A stretch of 64,000 nucleotides of DNA from Neolentinus lepideus HHB14362 ss-1 (lineage: Eukaryota > Basidiomycota > Agaricomycetes > Gloeophyllales > Gloeophyllaceae), in assembly GCA_001632425.1 (NCBI GenBank), contig KV425611.1, positions 62,001 through 126,000 of the forward strand, given 5' to 3'. Both the position numbers and the translations under genes were made by a program. Below, in pieces: positions 1-11,565 of this stretch. The notes beneath the pieces were generated by a model that saw only the letters and a program-made list of their open reading frames with translations, was not told the origin of the DNA and ran no database searches. Numbering within the stretch: the first letter of the stretch is position 1; each line of letters opens with the position of its first letter.

Positions 1-304
1 TCTCCAGTGACGCCGAATCTTTTACAGCAGTCGCAAGTTACCGGCGACACCATCTTTCGTCCTTACTCTGAGGACAGGATTGAGCGGATCGCTATACACA
101 GCATCCGACCCTCTTTTCTCGCACAACTCTCAACTTGCGACTGTTTGTTCGCCTGCTGGCAGGTCATATTTACGACCGACCCACGCGCGCGACGTACTCT
201 GACATCTGACAAATCATCGCAAAAATCAAAAATTCGTGAGTCGCTCTAATCAACGGGCGCGTCCGTCTATTTCCTGAATTTTTTGCGAATTTTATGGATC
301 CAGG
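1..304. other. 5' flank of the eIF4G gene
   Basis: This stretch holds no gene that I can support. It lies directly upstream of the eIF4G start codon at 305 and is presumably its promoter and 5' leader. I see no clear TATA box. Short open frames here lack codon character. Confidence 0.5.
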
Positions 305-3300
305 ATGAGCAAGGTTTCCTCCAGTTCACAATCGAAGATTCCTCCCCAACTTCCGTCAAAGTCAGCTTGGGCACGGGGACCCCCTCAAAGCACTTCGTCA
401 GCTCCCTCGCCTCGCACACAGTCGCCCGCTCCAACAGGCGCGACCCCTCCAGCCACTGCGACACATTCTAGACGTCCTAGTGCTCTTACTGGTCAGGGTG
501 TTTCGATCAAGGATGGCGTATCTGTACCTAGGAGCAATGCCGGCCATGCCAGGCATGGTGAGTCGGGCCGGCAGTTCGTCGGGGTGGAAATTATTGACAC
601 TATGTTCAGGCTCATCTGTCACATTTGGTTCCATAGATGATGCGTCATCGGCGCCCATATCCTCATCCCCTGCCAGTATTCCGGCCATTAAGGCCGAAAC
701 CGTAAAATCGTTCGGGACCGTACCTGCGTCCCCGTCGCCTACCACAGTGAATGGCAAGCAGCCGGTAGGAACTGTACGAACAGCTAATGGAATATCTAAT
801 GGAACATCAAGCGCATCTACGAACGACTCGAAGAAGCCGATTAGCAAGTTTGATGTCAAACAGCTCTTCCAGAATCCAAGCTCGAGCTCCCCCACGCCCT
901 CTGTATCGTCACCGCTTCCGACATCCTCTCCTTCTGTACGAACATCTGCATTACCCCCTCAGCAAGCGCCACCTGGAGGCCAGCACCCCCCTTCACAGCC
1001 TTCTCAGTTAGGCGCCGGCTCGTATACCCCTTTTACACCTAGCGCGCAGTTTAGAACACCTACCACTCCTGCTAATGGACCTGCCGGACCTGGCCAACCT
1101 CCCCGTTCCCCCGTGTCTTTCAGACCCATGGCGAACGGTGCAGGTGGCGCTGGCGCTCGGCCGTCGACGGGTCCCACCCCTCCTGCCGGTCCGCCTCAGG
1201 CTATGCCCGCTGCTATGCCTAGCCCGCGCATGACACCCCATCCACACCCTGGAGCGCCCGCAGGACTGCCGCCCGGGACTCCCGTTGGCTGGCAGCCGTA
1301 TTATGTCAGTCCTGCTCTATCTAATCTGATGTTGATATCCAACTAATGTGTTTCCAGTACTCATATGTACCTGGCCTCACCGCCGAACACTATATGCCTC
1401 CGTATGCTAGTCATGGTCAATGGCACATGCCTCCGCAAGGTTTCCCGCCCCAGCAACATCCCCAGCAACATCTTCCCCATGCCCCACCTGGACCGCCCGG
1501 ACCTCCTCACGTCGGTATGCCTATGTCTCCCCGTAATCCTCCCCCGCCATTACAAGGCCCCGGCACTCCTACTCCTTCACACGCTGTCCTCGCCCAACAC
1601 CAACACGCGCCATCGAGTAGTGCAAGCACGATATCCTCGCCGCCCACCACTCCCGCCTCTCTCGGCCCCACTGGTCCTCCCAACGCTCGCTTGAACTCCG
1701 GTGCCAGCGCTTTCGTCCCTCGACAGTCGAAGATTGTCATTAAGAGCACTAATGGTCAGGAACTCGACCTCAAGGCGTTCCAGAAGACGCCGTCGCAGTC
1801 TGGTGCCCCTGTCGTCCCACCCTCGCCTGTACCCAGTCCAGCGCGGCGACCGGCTATTCGGATGGAGACGGAGGAGGCGAAGAACAAGCGGTTGGCGGAG
1901 GAGAGAGAGAAGGAGCGGGTGAAGAAGGAGGAGGAGGAGCGGAGGAGGAAGGATATCGAGGATAAGGAGCGGAAGCAGCGCGAGGAGGCAGAGAAGAAGA
2001 AGAAAGACGAGGAGGTGCGTGTGCAACGGGAGGAGCAGGAGAGGAAGCGCAGGGTGGAGGAGGAGCAGAAGAAGAAGGAGGAGGAAGAGAAGGAGCGGAT
2101 ACGGAAGGAGGAGGAGAAGGAGCGGATACGCAAGGAGGCAGAGGCGGAGAGGATACGCAAGGAGGAGCAGGCGGAGGCGGAGAGGCTGCGCAAGGAGGAA
2201 GAAGTGAAGGAGGCTGCCAGGAAAGAGGAGGAGCGGCTGCGCAAGGAGGAGGAGGAGCGGAAACAGAAGGAAGAGGAGCAGCAGCAGCAGGCGCGTGAGA
2301 AGGAAGAGAAGAGACGGAGAGAGGAAGAGGAGGAGGCTGCGAAGGCCAAGGTTGAGGTCCCCGAGGAGGATAAGGCAGCGGAGCTCGAGATGGAGGAAGG
2401 CGAAGTGAAGGAAGACGCTCCAGCTGAACACAAGAAGGACGAAGAGCAGAAACCGAAGGACAAGGGGCCTTTACGGATCGACACCGCACTTCACTCTCCC
2501 GAGCAGAAACGTCGTCCGGGACCTCTCGATCTCTCCGTCACCCGTTCATCCTCTATCTCCGCGTCTCTCCCCTCCGCCCTCGCCACTGCACGCATCATTG
2601 AAGACTTGGGAAGTGTTACCTACCCTGAAGGTATTCAGAGTCCGAAGCCGGAGCTCAACGCACACGCGAAGAATGGCAAGTTCAGGTATGTCTCGTGTAT
2701 CTCAGTGATGTCCTGGTCTAATTCTTTTCAGGTATGACCGCGACTTCCTTCTCCAATTCATGTCGATCTGCAAGGAGAAGCCCGATCACCTCCCGCCACT
2801 CGACGCCATCGGTATCGAGCCCGTCGCGGATCACTATATGACTCGTAGTGGTTCTGGCCGTGGTAACCGGTCGACGTCGATGTCGACACCTCCGATCCTC
2901 TCTCGACAGGCTTCTGTTGGCCTCGGTATCTCTACGTTCGGCAAGCCAAGCGGTTTTGCCATGGGCCAGTTCGCGACACCTACGAGCAAGTTGTCGAGCG
3001 AAGAGCGATTTGCTATGGCAAACGGTGCTCGTACTGGACCTGGTAGCGCGGGTGCATCTGCGTTCGGAGGTCGTCCACCTCCTATGTCGCGTACTCCGAG
3101 TCAAGGTGGTCCGGTATCGTCTGGCTCTGGCCGAACACGCAGCCGTCGGGGCGACAAGCGACCCGACAAGAACGGTCCATCCGGTGGCTCGTCGATGTCC
3201 TTCCAGCATACGCTGCCGCCAGGTGCCCCCATGGGTCCTCCTTTCGAGCCCATTGCGCCTCTCCAGGTGTCTGCGAACCGTTGGGTGCCGCAGAGCTCGG

Positions 3301-5195
3301 CGCGCAAGCCTGTTAACGAGGACTCACCTGAGGTCGTCGACCGCAAGGTCAGAGGGTTGCTCAACAAGCTTACCATGGAGCGGTTCGAGTCTATCTCCGA
3401 CCAGATCATTGGCTGGGCAAACAAGTCCGAGAAGGAGAAGGATGGACGGACGCTCATCCAAGTCATCCGACTGGTCTTCGAGAAGGCGACTGATGAAGCG
3501 GCTTGGTCAGAGATGTACGCCCGTCTTTGCCGGAAGATGATGGAGCAGATTAGCCCCAACGTTCAGGACGAGGGCATCCGGAATGCGGAGGGCAAGCCTA
3601 TCACGGGTGGTCAGCTATTCAGGAAGTACCTTCTCAACCGGTGTCAGGAAGACTTTGAGCGTGGTTGGGCGATGAAGGAGACGACGGCTGCTGCTGCTAA
3701 GGGTAAGGCCTCGGCTGACGCCGCGACGGCTGCTGCGAACGAGGGCAAGGGCGAGGACGAGACCGAGCTCTATTCCGAGGAATACTACGCCGCGTCGAAG
3801 GCTAAGCGGCAAGGTCTCGGTCTCGTCAAGTTCATCGGCGAACTGTTCAAGCTGCAGATGCTTACGGAGCGCATCATGCACGAATGTATCAAGAAGATGC
3901 TGAGCAACGTCGATAACCCCGAGGAGGAGGAGATCGAGAGCTTGTGCCAGCTGCTCACGACGATCGGTCAGATCCTCGACACGCAGCGGGCGAAGCAGTA
4001 TATGGATATTTACTTCACTCGCATGAGGGAGCTCCCGAAGAACCCGAAGGTCTCTTCTCGTATGCAGTTCATGTTGCAGGTGCGTGGTCTCTATGCTTAG
4101 TAGTGATGATGTTACTAATCTTCATCGTCAGGATGTTATCGAATTGCGAGAGCGGAAGTGGATACCCCGTAACCAATTGGCAGCGCCCAAGACGATTGCG
4201 GAGATACATCAGCAGGTGGGTTCGTAGGCTCCGCAAATAGTACATATCCTAATGCATTCCCCTAGGCTGCGAGGGAGCAGATTGCTGCTGAGCGAGAAGC
4301 TGCTCAGAAGGCCAATAATATGTCGCGCGGCGGTTCTCGACGCGGTCAGGACCGGCAGGACCAGCAGCAAACTGACGGGTGGACTGCCACTCGTCCTGCC
4401 AAGGCTGGCGACCTGACCAACTTTGGCAAGATCAGCAAGCCGTCGACGATGACTCTTGGTCCCAGCGGTGTCTTCGCCGGCAAGGCGAAGGAGAGCAAGC
4501 GGGATTCGACGGTATCGCGGTCGGCGTCGGGCAACATGTTCTCCATGCTGCAGAATGCTGAGGCAGCGGAGGCGGCAACTAAGCCTAGTCGGCCACCAAG
4601 TCGGAAGCCCAGCGTCGACCTCTCGCAGTCGGGCATGGCATCCGAGCAGCCGCAGCGGAGAAAGCTGCAGCTGCTGCCGCGCTCGAAGCCCCGGCTTGAT
4701 GACGAGACAAAGGAGGAGACGCCTTCTGCCTCGCAGGCTGGTTCTGATGATGAGGAGGAAGTCGACACTGTACCGTCCATGTCCGAGGAAGAGGCGAAGC
4801 GGAAGATCGGGGAGGACTCGAAGGAGTTCTTCGCGATTCGTGACCTGGACGAGGCCGAAGAGTACTTCACGAAGCTGCCGCAGGAGCACCGATTCCGCCT
4901 TGTTGATGCCTTGCTCACGAAGGCTCTTGAGTCAAAGGTGGCTGATGCTACGCTGGTCGCCGATCTCTTCCGCCGCGCTACGGAGAAGGGACTGTGTCCA
5001 CCGGCTGCATTCGAGGAGGGCTTCATGGGTACTGCCGAGTTCATCGACGATATTGCTGTCGATGCGCCAAAGGCACCCGAGTTGTTTGTTATCATGATGA
5101 AGGGCGCTGGATTGGACAAGGACCAAGAACGGCGTGATCGCATTGTTGACAAGTCGATGGACAAGGACAAGCTCATCTCGATGTTGTCGTCATAG
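305..5195 (+). CDS. eIF4G: Eukaryotic translation initiation factor 4G (eIF4G)
   Basis: Scaffold of the cap-binding complex eIF4F; it bridges eIF4E, eIF4A and eIF3 on mRNA in the cytosol. I read six exons: 305-557, 610-1304, 1358-2685, 2732-4079, 4132-4215 and 4266-5195, all in phase, giving about 1545 residues, which fits basidiomycete eIF4G. The N-terminal 500 residues are rich in Pro/Gly/Ser/Ala. A highly charged Glu/Lys/Arg coiled-coil-like tract follows (about residues 485-650). The eIF4E-binding motif YDRDFLL (Y-x4-L-hydrophobic) sits near residue 760, straight after intron 3. The MIF4G domain runs from about residue 960 to 1220 and begins VDRKVRGLLNKLT. A C-terminal MA3-type domain occupies about residues 1410-1545. 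The ATG at 305 opens the frame that splices cleanly into exon 2. In intron 1 a second acceptor at 636 is possible; 609 is preferred because it retains the SVTFGSIDD segment. Confidence 0.95.
1860..2350 (+). repeat. Purine-rich low-complexity tract coding Glu/Lys/Arg repeats
   Basis: About 490 bases of exon 3 of eIF4G are almost entirely purine on the + strand, built from GAG, AAG, GAA and CGG codons. They encode a charged, probably helical linker between the Pro-rich N terminus and the eIF4E-binding motif. The strand asymmetry leaves long Leu-, Ser- or Pro-rich open frames on the opposite strand; these are artefacts of composition and not genes. Confidence 0.85.
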
Positions 5196-6021
5196 TAGAT
5201 ATTGTACATTAGCGTATATTTTATTTCGTTCGCTTTCTGTTGCATTCACTCGTCATTCGTCCTTTCATCCTCTGCACTGGCTTTTCTGTTCATTTCAATA
5301 CATTCTTGGCTCGAGCTCGGGCACATTGCTTTCTCAGTCGCACCGTCGAAGATATTTATTGGTCAATGCTATGAACTTTCCACCACCAAGATTTCGAGTT
5401 AGCAAAGTTCGAATCTCTGTTCTGACGCCGGGCAATGGTCCAGGTACGTTCGACTGATTCAAACGGTCTTAATCGTCTTTTCATCGTTGGGTGCGAAGTA
5501 GACTAATTCTATCGCCCATGGCAATGCGAGTATCGTCGAGCCCATTACAACTTGAATATTCCGAACTGAGCAAGGACCTTGCTGAATATAGAAGTACGAC
5601 CGTCGACAGTATCTTCCTGTCCGTTATCAGACTGAAAATATGACTCTATTCAAAGATAGCTCGATGACAATGTATATAATCATTATGTTTGCTAACCGGA
5701 TCAAAAACAAGTTTGCTACTATCAAATTTTGCTCCAGCCCTTCTCACCGACGAACGAGAAAGGTGTCGAAGCAGCGGACGCGTGCATACGAAGGGATCTT
5801 CAGAAGCATATGCTTGACAATGTATGTGTAGAGATAATCCATTTCATCTGGTATATGCACGCACGACAGAAAGCAAGACTGTCAGTCTCTGCACCGTGTT
5901 GCAAATAATCAGTCAAAATACAATACGCGACCATCCTGACAGGCGACTCAACAATCCTGCACTCCGTAATAACGAGACGCTCCCTAACAATACCCTCAGG
6001 CAGCTTCAGAACATAACCAGA
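5196..6021. other. Intergenic, convergent 3' ends
   Basis: This contains the 3' region of eIF4G and the space before the end of the minus-strand gene that stops at 6022. A TTCGAATC-like box near 5407 recalls a tRNA B box but has no matching A box or cloverleaf, so I do not call a tRNA. No coding signal is seen. Confidence 0.5.
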
Positions 6022-7150
6022 CTAGACTTGGGCTTCTCGATACTCCTCTTCGTCGTACGGTGGCGACAGGATTCCAATCGGTCTTCGTTGGTAAGAGACT
6101 TCTTGTCGATAGAGGCTTGCAGATGTTCTTGTCACTTCAGAGGCTTACGTGTGGGCTAAGGGTACCCCAAAGCCTCCTCTTCGTTGTCAGGATCACCATG
6201 GGCGATGAAGCGGCGGGTCACAACGGTGGTTTGCGCGGCATCGTTTTCCACGATGAGGTTACGAGAGAGCGCCACTCGCTGTGACTCGTTCAAATTCAAC
6301 AGCTGTCGCACCGCGGATTGAGAAACATCCTGGTTGGACATACAAGACACCATATCCGATGGGGAATCGTCCTCTCCTGAGTTTGACATGACCTCCGTCG
6401 GGTCCGGGGGGTTCGAAAAGATCAGGATACGGTGGCCAGATTGTGCAGGACCTTGGCTATTCGCGTGTACGCTAGAAGTTCTGATATAAGAGGTGGTGTT
6501 CCGTACCTATATCAATCCTGAAGGATCAACCTGCAGCCAGCCAGTCAAGACGTCCTTGTGAAACACACTAGTCGGGAATCCCAATGAGGTTGATAGACAA
6601 TGATACTGCCAGAATCGGATGGGCCTATCATTGCAATGTCATCGTCGATCGTCATAGGCTCTTCGACGTGCTCGTCGTGGGTGAATGTAGCCGTCTCGAG
6701 GAGTCGGACCGAAGCTGGTGCACAGTGCAACTGTAGATCCGCGAACGATACTGTAGACGGTCTCGCAGACGTGTCGACGAATGTGTCCGTCCATAGAATG
6801 TCTGCGCAAATTTCGCCGGCACGTTCTGTGTAGGGTCGAGCGTTAGACAGAATTCAATCGGCAGGTCAAGTAGCAATAAACGCTCACAGTCTATCAAAGA
6901 GTGCCGTGATAAAAACCCTGTTCTTTTCTTGGAAAAAGGACTAAACGGTGGATAGAAAGTCGCAGCGTGGCGACTCTATGCAACAATATAAGTTCATCGC
7001 TGTCGTTCTCTTGAAGTTCGGCCTTGAATATTGCTGTCTGTTCTTCGACGTCCTTAACCTTGAAAGTCGCGAAATGGACGAGTGTCCCGTCGCAAACCTT
7101 GCTTGCAGAATGTCTGTTCATCGGCTGAGTGGTTTGGTCAATATCACAGA
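6022..7150 (-). CDS. Unrecognised multi-exon protein with a C-terminal PPxY motif
   Basis: I do not recognise this gene. Four minus-strand blocks look coding and can be joined across plausible short introns: about 7150-6900 (a frame containing FKVKDVEEQTAIF), 6820-6550 (containing VEEPMTIDDDIAMIG), 6389-6160 (containing NEEEALG) and 6110-6022. The last block ends in SPPYDEEEY close to the stop codon at 6022. A PPxY motif of this kind usually binds WW domains of NEDD4/Rsp5 ubiquitin ligases. No catalytic or membrane motif is visible. Start codon and splice sites are not resolved and the upstream limit is approximate. It is divergent from the TRK gene that starts at 7631. It could be a real lineage-specific gene or a decaying one. 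Confidence 0.4.
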
Positions 7151-7630
7151 CAATCCGTGTCGTCTTGGACGGTTTGCGGTTCAACCAGGTTGAGGTGCAG
7201 GTCTGTGCAGGTACACGAAGACCGAAACGTGGAGAAAACGATGCTAGAACTGTAGGGCACTACTGCATGCGCATACTGCAAGTTTCACGGCTGGCTTCGA
7301 CTCTACCAGACACATCTCGACCTCGGGACATTATTCCACAGAAGTGCAAATCACAAGAAGAGGTCCGCATTGCAGTCGGCTATTTATTTGCCTATTTCTG
7401 ACGTACACGGATATGGCATGTAAGGATCATTAGAAGTGGGACTGCCAAGTTCAGCCACCGACCCTCCCAACACTCCCCTTATGAACGGACTCGAATAGCA
7501 TCTCCCGTGTCGCTCATCTGCTTGTGTACTACACTGAAGGCCTTGACGAGCGTTATTTCATCCCTGCAGTGAAAAGAGTCTGCTTTGGGTCGCTTTTGCC
7601 TATTTCTGGGCGAACGGATTCTGGCCTATA
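7151..7630. other. Divergent intergenic region upstream of TRK
   Basis: About 480 bases between the unrecognised minus-strand gene and the TRK start codon. It presumably contains both promoters. No clear TATA box or other recognisable site was found. Confidence 0.4.
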
Positions 7631-10600
7631 ATGCAATCGCGCACCCATACGCTTTCCAACACTGAAGATCAGCCTAAACGGGACTTTTGGAGGTACCTAC
7701 GGAGTCACCTGAACTTCTATCGCATTCATCTCGTAGTATTGTGCGTGTCAAACCATTTCCTGAAGAGATTTATGCCTGACATCGGGCGTGAAGCACTTTT
7801 ACGCCTATTATATTCTCAGTAATTCTATACGGCAGTAATGGCAAATATCCGATCTCGTACATCGATGCGTTGTATAACTCCGTCAGTGCGATGACCGTCT
7901 GCGGTCTCGCGACGGTCGACCTTAGTCAATTGACTGCATGGCAACAGGTCATCCTCTTCATTCAGATGTGCCTCGGTAGTCCGGTACGTCATGCTCCGAA
8001 ATACTACTATCCCGCTTGCTAATTATTCGGCAGGTTTTGGTTTCATGGGTCATGGTCTATATACGGAGGTGAGTGCCATTGAATTTCCGGTATCGACCGG
8101 GCAACCCATTCACTGCCCATTCCAGGTATTTCTTCGCCAAGTCCTTCGAACACATGCTCGAAGCGGAAGCCGCAAAGCGCGCGAAAGTGCAAATAGATGT
8201 CGAGGCGGCCGTCGTACCATGGCACAGCAAGATGGTTAATATGCTCCGACGGCGGAAACGGTTGACTACGGCCAGGGAGAACAGTACAGAAAGTCCCCCA
8301 AGGGAGCGGGCTAAACCTAGTTCTGTAAAGAAGCTACGCACGGACATGATACGTAGGATGGATGACGCTCCCAAGCTTGTCGATCCTAGCGGATGGATTA
8401 GTGAGGGCCGAACGGAGTCAATGGTCAACACCCCAAACGGTGTTCAGGTAGATACAGGGGAGATACAGGATGAAAATCAAAAACATCAGCTGAGTTTCGC
8501 GGACCACTGGTCCCATAGCCCGGGGTGCGGTTCAGTCATGACCTCAGACAGCTCGCAACATGACGAGGGGAGCGCAGAAACGGAGTCGACGAAAGAGAGA
8601 TCAAGGTATTATTACTATTGTACACTCGTAAACATCTTCCCTTATTCTACGGTCCACTTCAGAAGAGCTCGACGTCTGTCTGATCCTGGCATGGCAAGTC
8701 GGTTCCGATCGGGCTCGGTTTCGGGTATGTTCGAAACCATTCTCACGAGACAGTTTTTCACAAATTACCCTCATAGCAAGTCAGGCAAACTTTCGCCGCT
8801 ACCCTACTGTCAATGTAGCGACGTACACGACTAGGAATGCATCACCGCTTCCTCGAACCCAGACCGTTGAATTCGCGCCTACTCCTCGTCGCCAGCGATT
8901 TGCGTCTGTGGATAGAGAAGACAGAGAGCGAGGTAGACGAGGATCTATCATTTCGGAATACAGCATTGGCCAGAGGAGACTGAGTATCGACCCTAACAAC
9001 CCTGACGAGCGAAGTATGAATTTTTCTTGTCCCCCGATGGTCGCATTACGATGATGTTCTAGGACCCGGCAGGCGGCCTTCGATGGCGCTACGACCCACC
9101 ATGTCCACGCACACGTACACTCAAACATACCCTAGCGGCTTTCGGACAAAAAATCGCGGATTCGGAGGCTTCCCTATGCCGCATGAGATCCTGTCGCGCG
9201 CCTTTCGGCACTTCTTTCCTGAGGTGCAGCAGAAATTGCAGAGGACGATGACGGTGCCTTTGACGACCACCATTGCCTCACAACGCGGGGAAGTGCCTAC
9301 TGGTGTTAAACCGGTGCCATATATCTCGTTTGATGCGATTGTAGGACGTAACTCTGCGTTTTACGAACTCACCAATGAGCAACTGGAGGAGCTTGGCGGC
9401 GTGGAGTACCGTGCGTTGAATGCCTTGCTTTGGATTGTAGCATCGGTAAGAAAGGTACTATCATTGACTCTAAATTATCCGCTCATATCCTCCATCCGTA
9501 GTACCATATTGTTGTGCAAGCGATCTGCTTTGTCATCATTGCCGCTTACATGTCGGAAAGCCGCTGGAGCTCAAACTTCAAGCCTCCTGCCTTGCACCGA
9601 GACGTTGCGCCACCCTGGTTCGCTATGTTTCAAGTCGTTTCCTCCTATACGAACACCGGAACGTCTCTCGTGGATCAATCTATGATACCTTTCCGAAAAG
9701 CTTATCCTATGATCGTGTTCATGATAATTCTAATTTTAGCTGGTAATACTGCATTTGTGGGTGCTATATATCCGGCCAGTGATACCACGACGCTGACTTT
9801 TGTTTGTCCAGCCCATATTGTGAGTAGATTGCTTCTGCGAGTCCTAATACTGAGAAGAATTTTTGCCGTCTCGTCCGTTAGCCTACGGCTGACGATGTGA
9901 GCCCTTCCATCAAATGTTGTTATGCGAAAGCTGACACCTTGCAGATGGGCCTTAACGAAGCTGGTCCCTATCGGGTCAAGGCTGAGCGAGACATTGCACT
10001 TCTTGCTTGACCACCCACGCCGCTGTTTCATATATTTATTTCCTTCACACCAGACTTGGTTTCTTCTTATCATACTCGTCGTCCTAAAGTACGATGCTCT
10101 TGTATCACCGCTGAACACGCTCTAACACAACATCCGTCTAGCTGCACTGACTGGGTCTCATTCTTAGTTCTCGACATCGGTACTCCGGAGATTCAAGCTA
10201 TTCCAGCGGGTACACGAGTCCTTGATGGGCTCTTACAAGCCACAGCGGTGCGGGCAGCCGGGTTTTCCACAGTGGCCTTGTCTGCATTAGCACCCGCCGT
10301 CAAGTACGTATTCACAGTTGACGTTGGCATCACCAGTCACTGATATAAGGTAACTGGCAGGGTCCTCTATGTGATCATGATGTATATCAGTGTCTGTAAG
10401 TACATCATTCTTGCTATTCAGACTGATACTGACTTACAACATTGTCAGATCCCATCGCGATGAGGTATTTATTTCTCTTCCATCTACAGATCTATGTACT
10501 CACGCAGTTAAAGCGTGCGATCCACAAACGTATACGAAGAGCAGTCGCTCGGAGTCTTTGACGAGGACGACGAGTCAGAAAATGATGTCGACTTTCAGGT

Positions 10601-11354
10601 CAACGGACCTCGTGTCGCGGTGTGGAGCCGATATCTCGCCTGGCATGCTCGTAAGCAGCTGGCATTCGGTCAGTTGATTATTCATTCTACCTTGATTTCT
10701 CTAACTTCTGCATAGACATGTGGTGGTTGGGACTGGCACTTGTTTTGTTATGCATTATCGAGGTACGGAAGGTCTCTGGTATTTCAAACAAAACTTGACC
10801 ACTCGATAGCGCCACAATCTGGATGCAAAAGACAACCAATCGTGGTTCAACATCTTTGTCATAAGTCAGGTCATCGCTTGATATGCAACATCGCTGGTTC
10901 TGACTATGGAACTCTTGCAGTTTTCGAGCTTGTCTCGGCATACGGCACTGTGGGCCTCAGTCTAGGACTGCCGTCGGTATGCCTTGTTAACATGCGTCGC
11001 TTGCTTGTGGTTGACGATTCCTCTCAGGCAAACTACTCATTCTCTGGGGCTCTGCGACCGCTGTCAAAGCTGATCATCTGTTTCGTGATGATTCGTGGTC
11101 GCCATAGAGGCCTACCGGTGGCCATTGACAGGGCTGTCATGCTGCCTTTCGAGTTCAACTCGCAAGGCGATGAAAACACTACGGGCGAGGCCACAGCTGC
11201 GGAGACGCGCACTCTACGCAGTATGCGGAGTGGCACGAGCATGCACCGAAGATCGCGGGTGGCCGATCCGGAGGACATCCCCATGAGCGATATTCCAGAG
11301 GACGTGGCTGTGGAGGGCGACAATGGAACTTATGTTCGGACAAGATCTACATAA
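7631..11354 (+). CDS. TRK1: TRK-family high-affinity potassium transporter
   Basis: Plasma-membrane K+ uptake protein of the Trk/HKT superfamily, which uses four membrane-pore-membrane repeats. All four pore loops with their filter glycines are visible once the exons are joined: SAMTVCGLATVDL, SSYTNTGTSLVD, VRAAGFSTV and SAYGTVGLSLG. The gene has more than ten short introns. The first exon (7631-7740) joins at 7794 to give HLVVFTFTPIIFS; further joins at 7983/8034 and 8068/8126 keep frame. Two very small exons lie at about 9810-9895, each only a few codons long. A long hydrophilic cytoplasmic loop (about 8130-9150), rich in Ser/Arg, separates the first and second repeats, as is typical for fungal TRK. 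The basic, disordered C terminus ends at 11354. The start at 7631 fits because the hydrophobic segment follows after about 30 residues. Confidence 0.93.
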
Positions 11355-11565
11355 CGGACCATTAACGAGCATCATGAAAGCACGAATCTTGTAATCGTTT
11401 AGATGACTTAGAGTTAGAATGTACTACTAGTGAACTCGTTGCATTACAGGGATGACACCTTTTCCTTATCGTTCATTACACCTATCCAATATCCTCCTTC
11501 CCACAGAACCTGATAATAAATCATAATAAATACAGTCCATGGTCCGTCACCCACTGAAAAATGGC
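11355..11565. other. Convergent 3' spacer between TRK and arrestin genes
   Basis: Short AT-richer spacer holding the 3' untranslated regions of two converging genes. AATAAA-like stretches near 11517-11530 may serve polyadenylation of either transcript. No gene is seen. Confidence 0.4.

Noticed and set aside
1577..2489. Long Leu-rich, Ser-rich and Pro-rich frames of 211-284 codons on the minus strand
   Set aside because: They mirror the purine-rich coding tract of eIF4G in exon 3; composition alone keeps them open.
5395..5445. tRNA-like B box (GTTCGAATC)
   Set aside because: No A box, anticodon arm or acceptor pairing could be placed around it on either strand.
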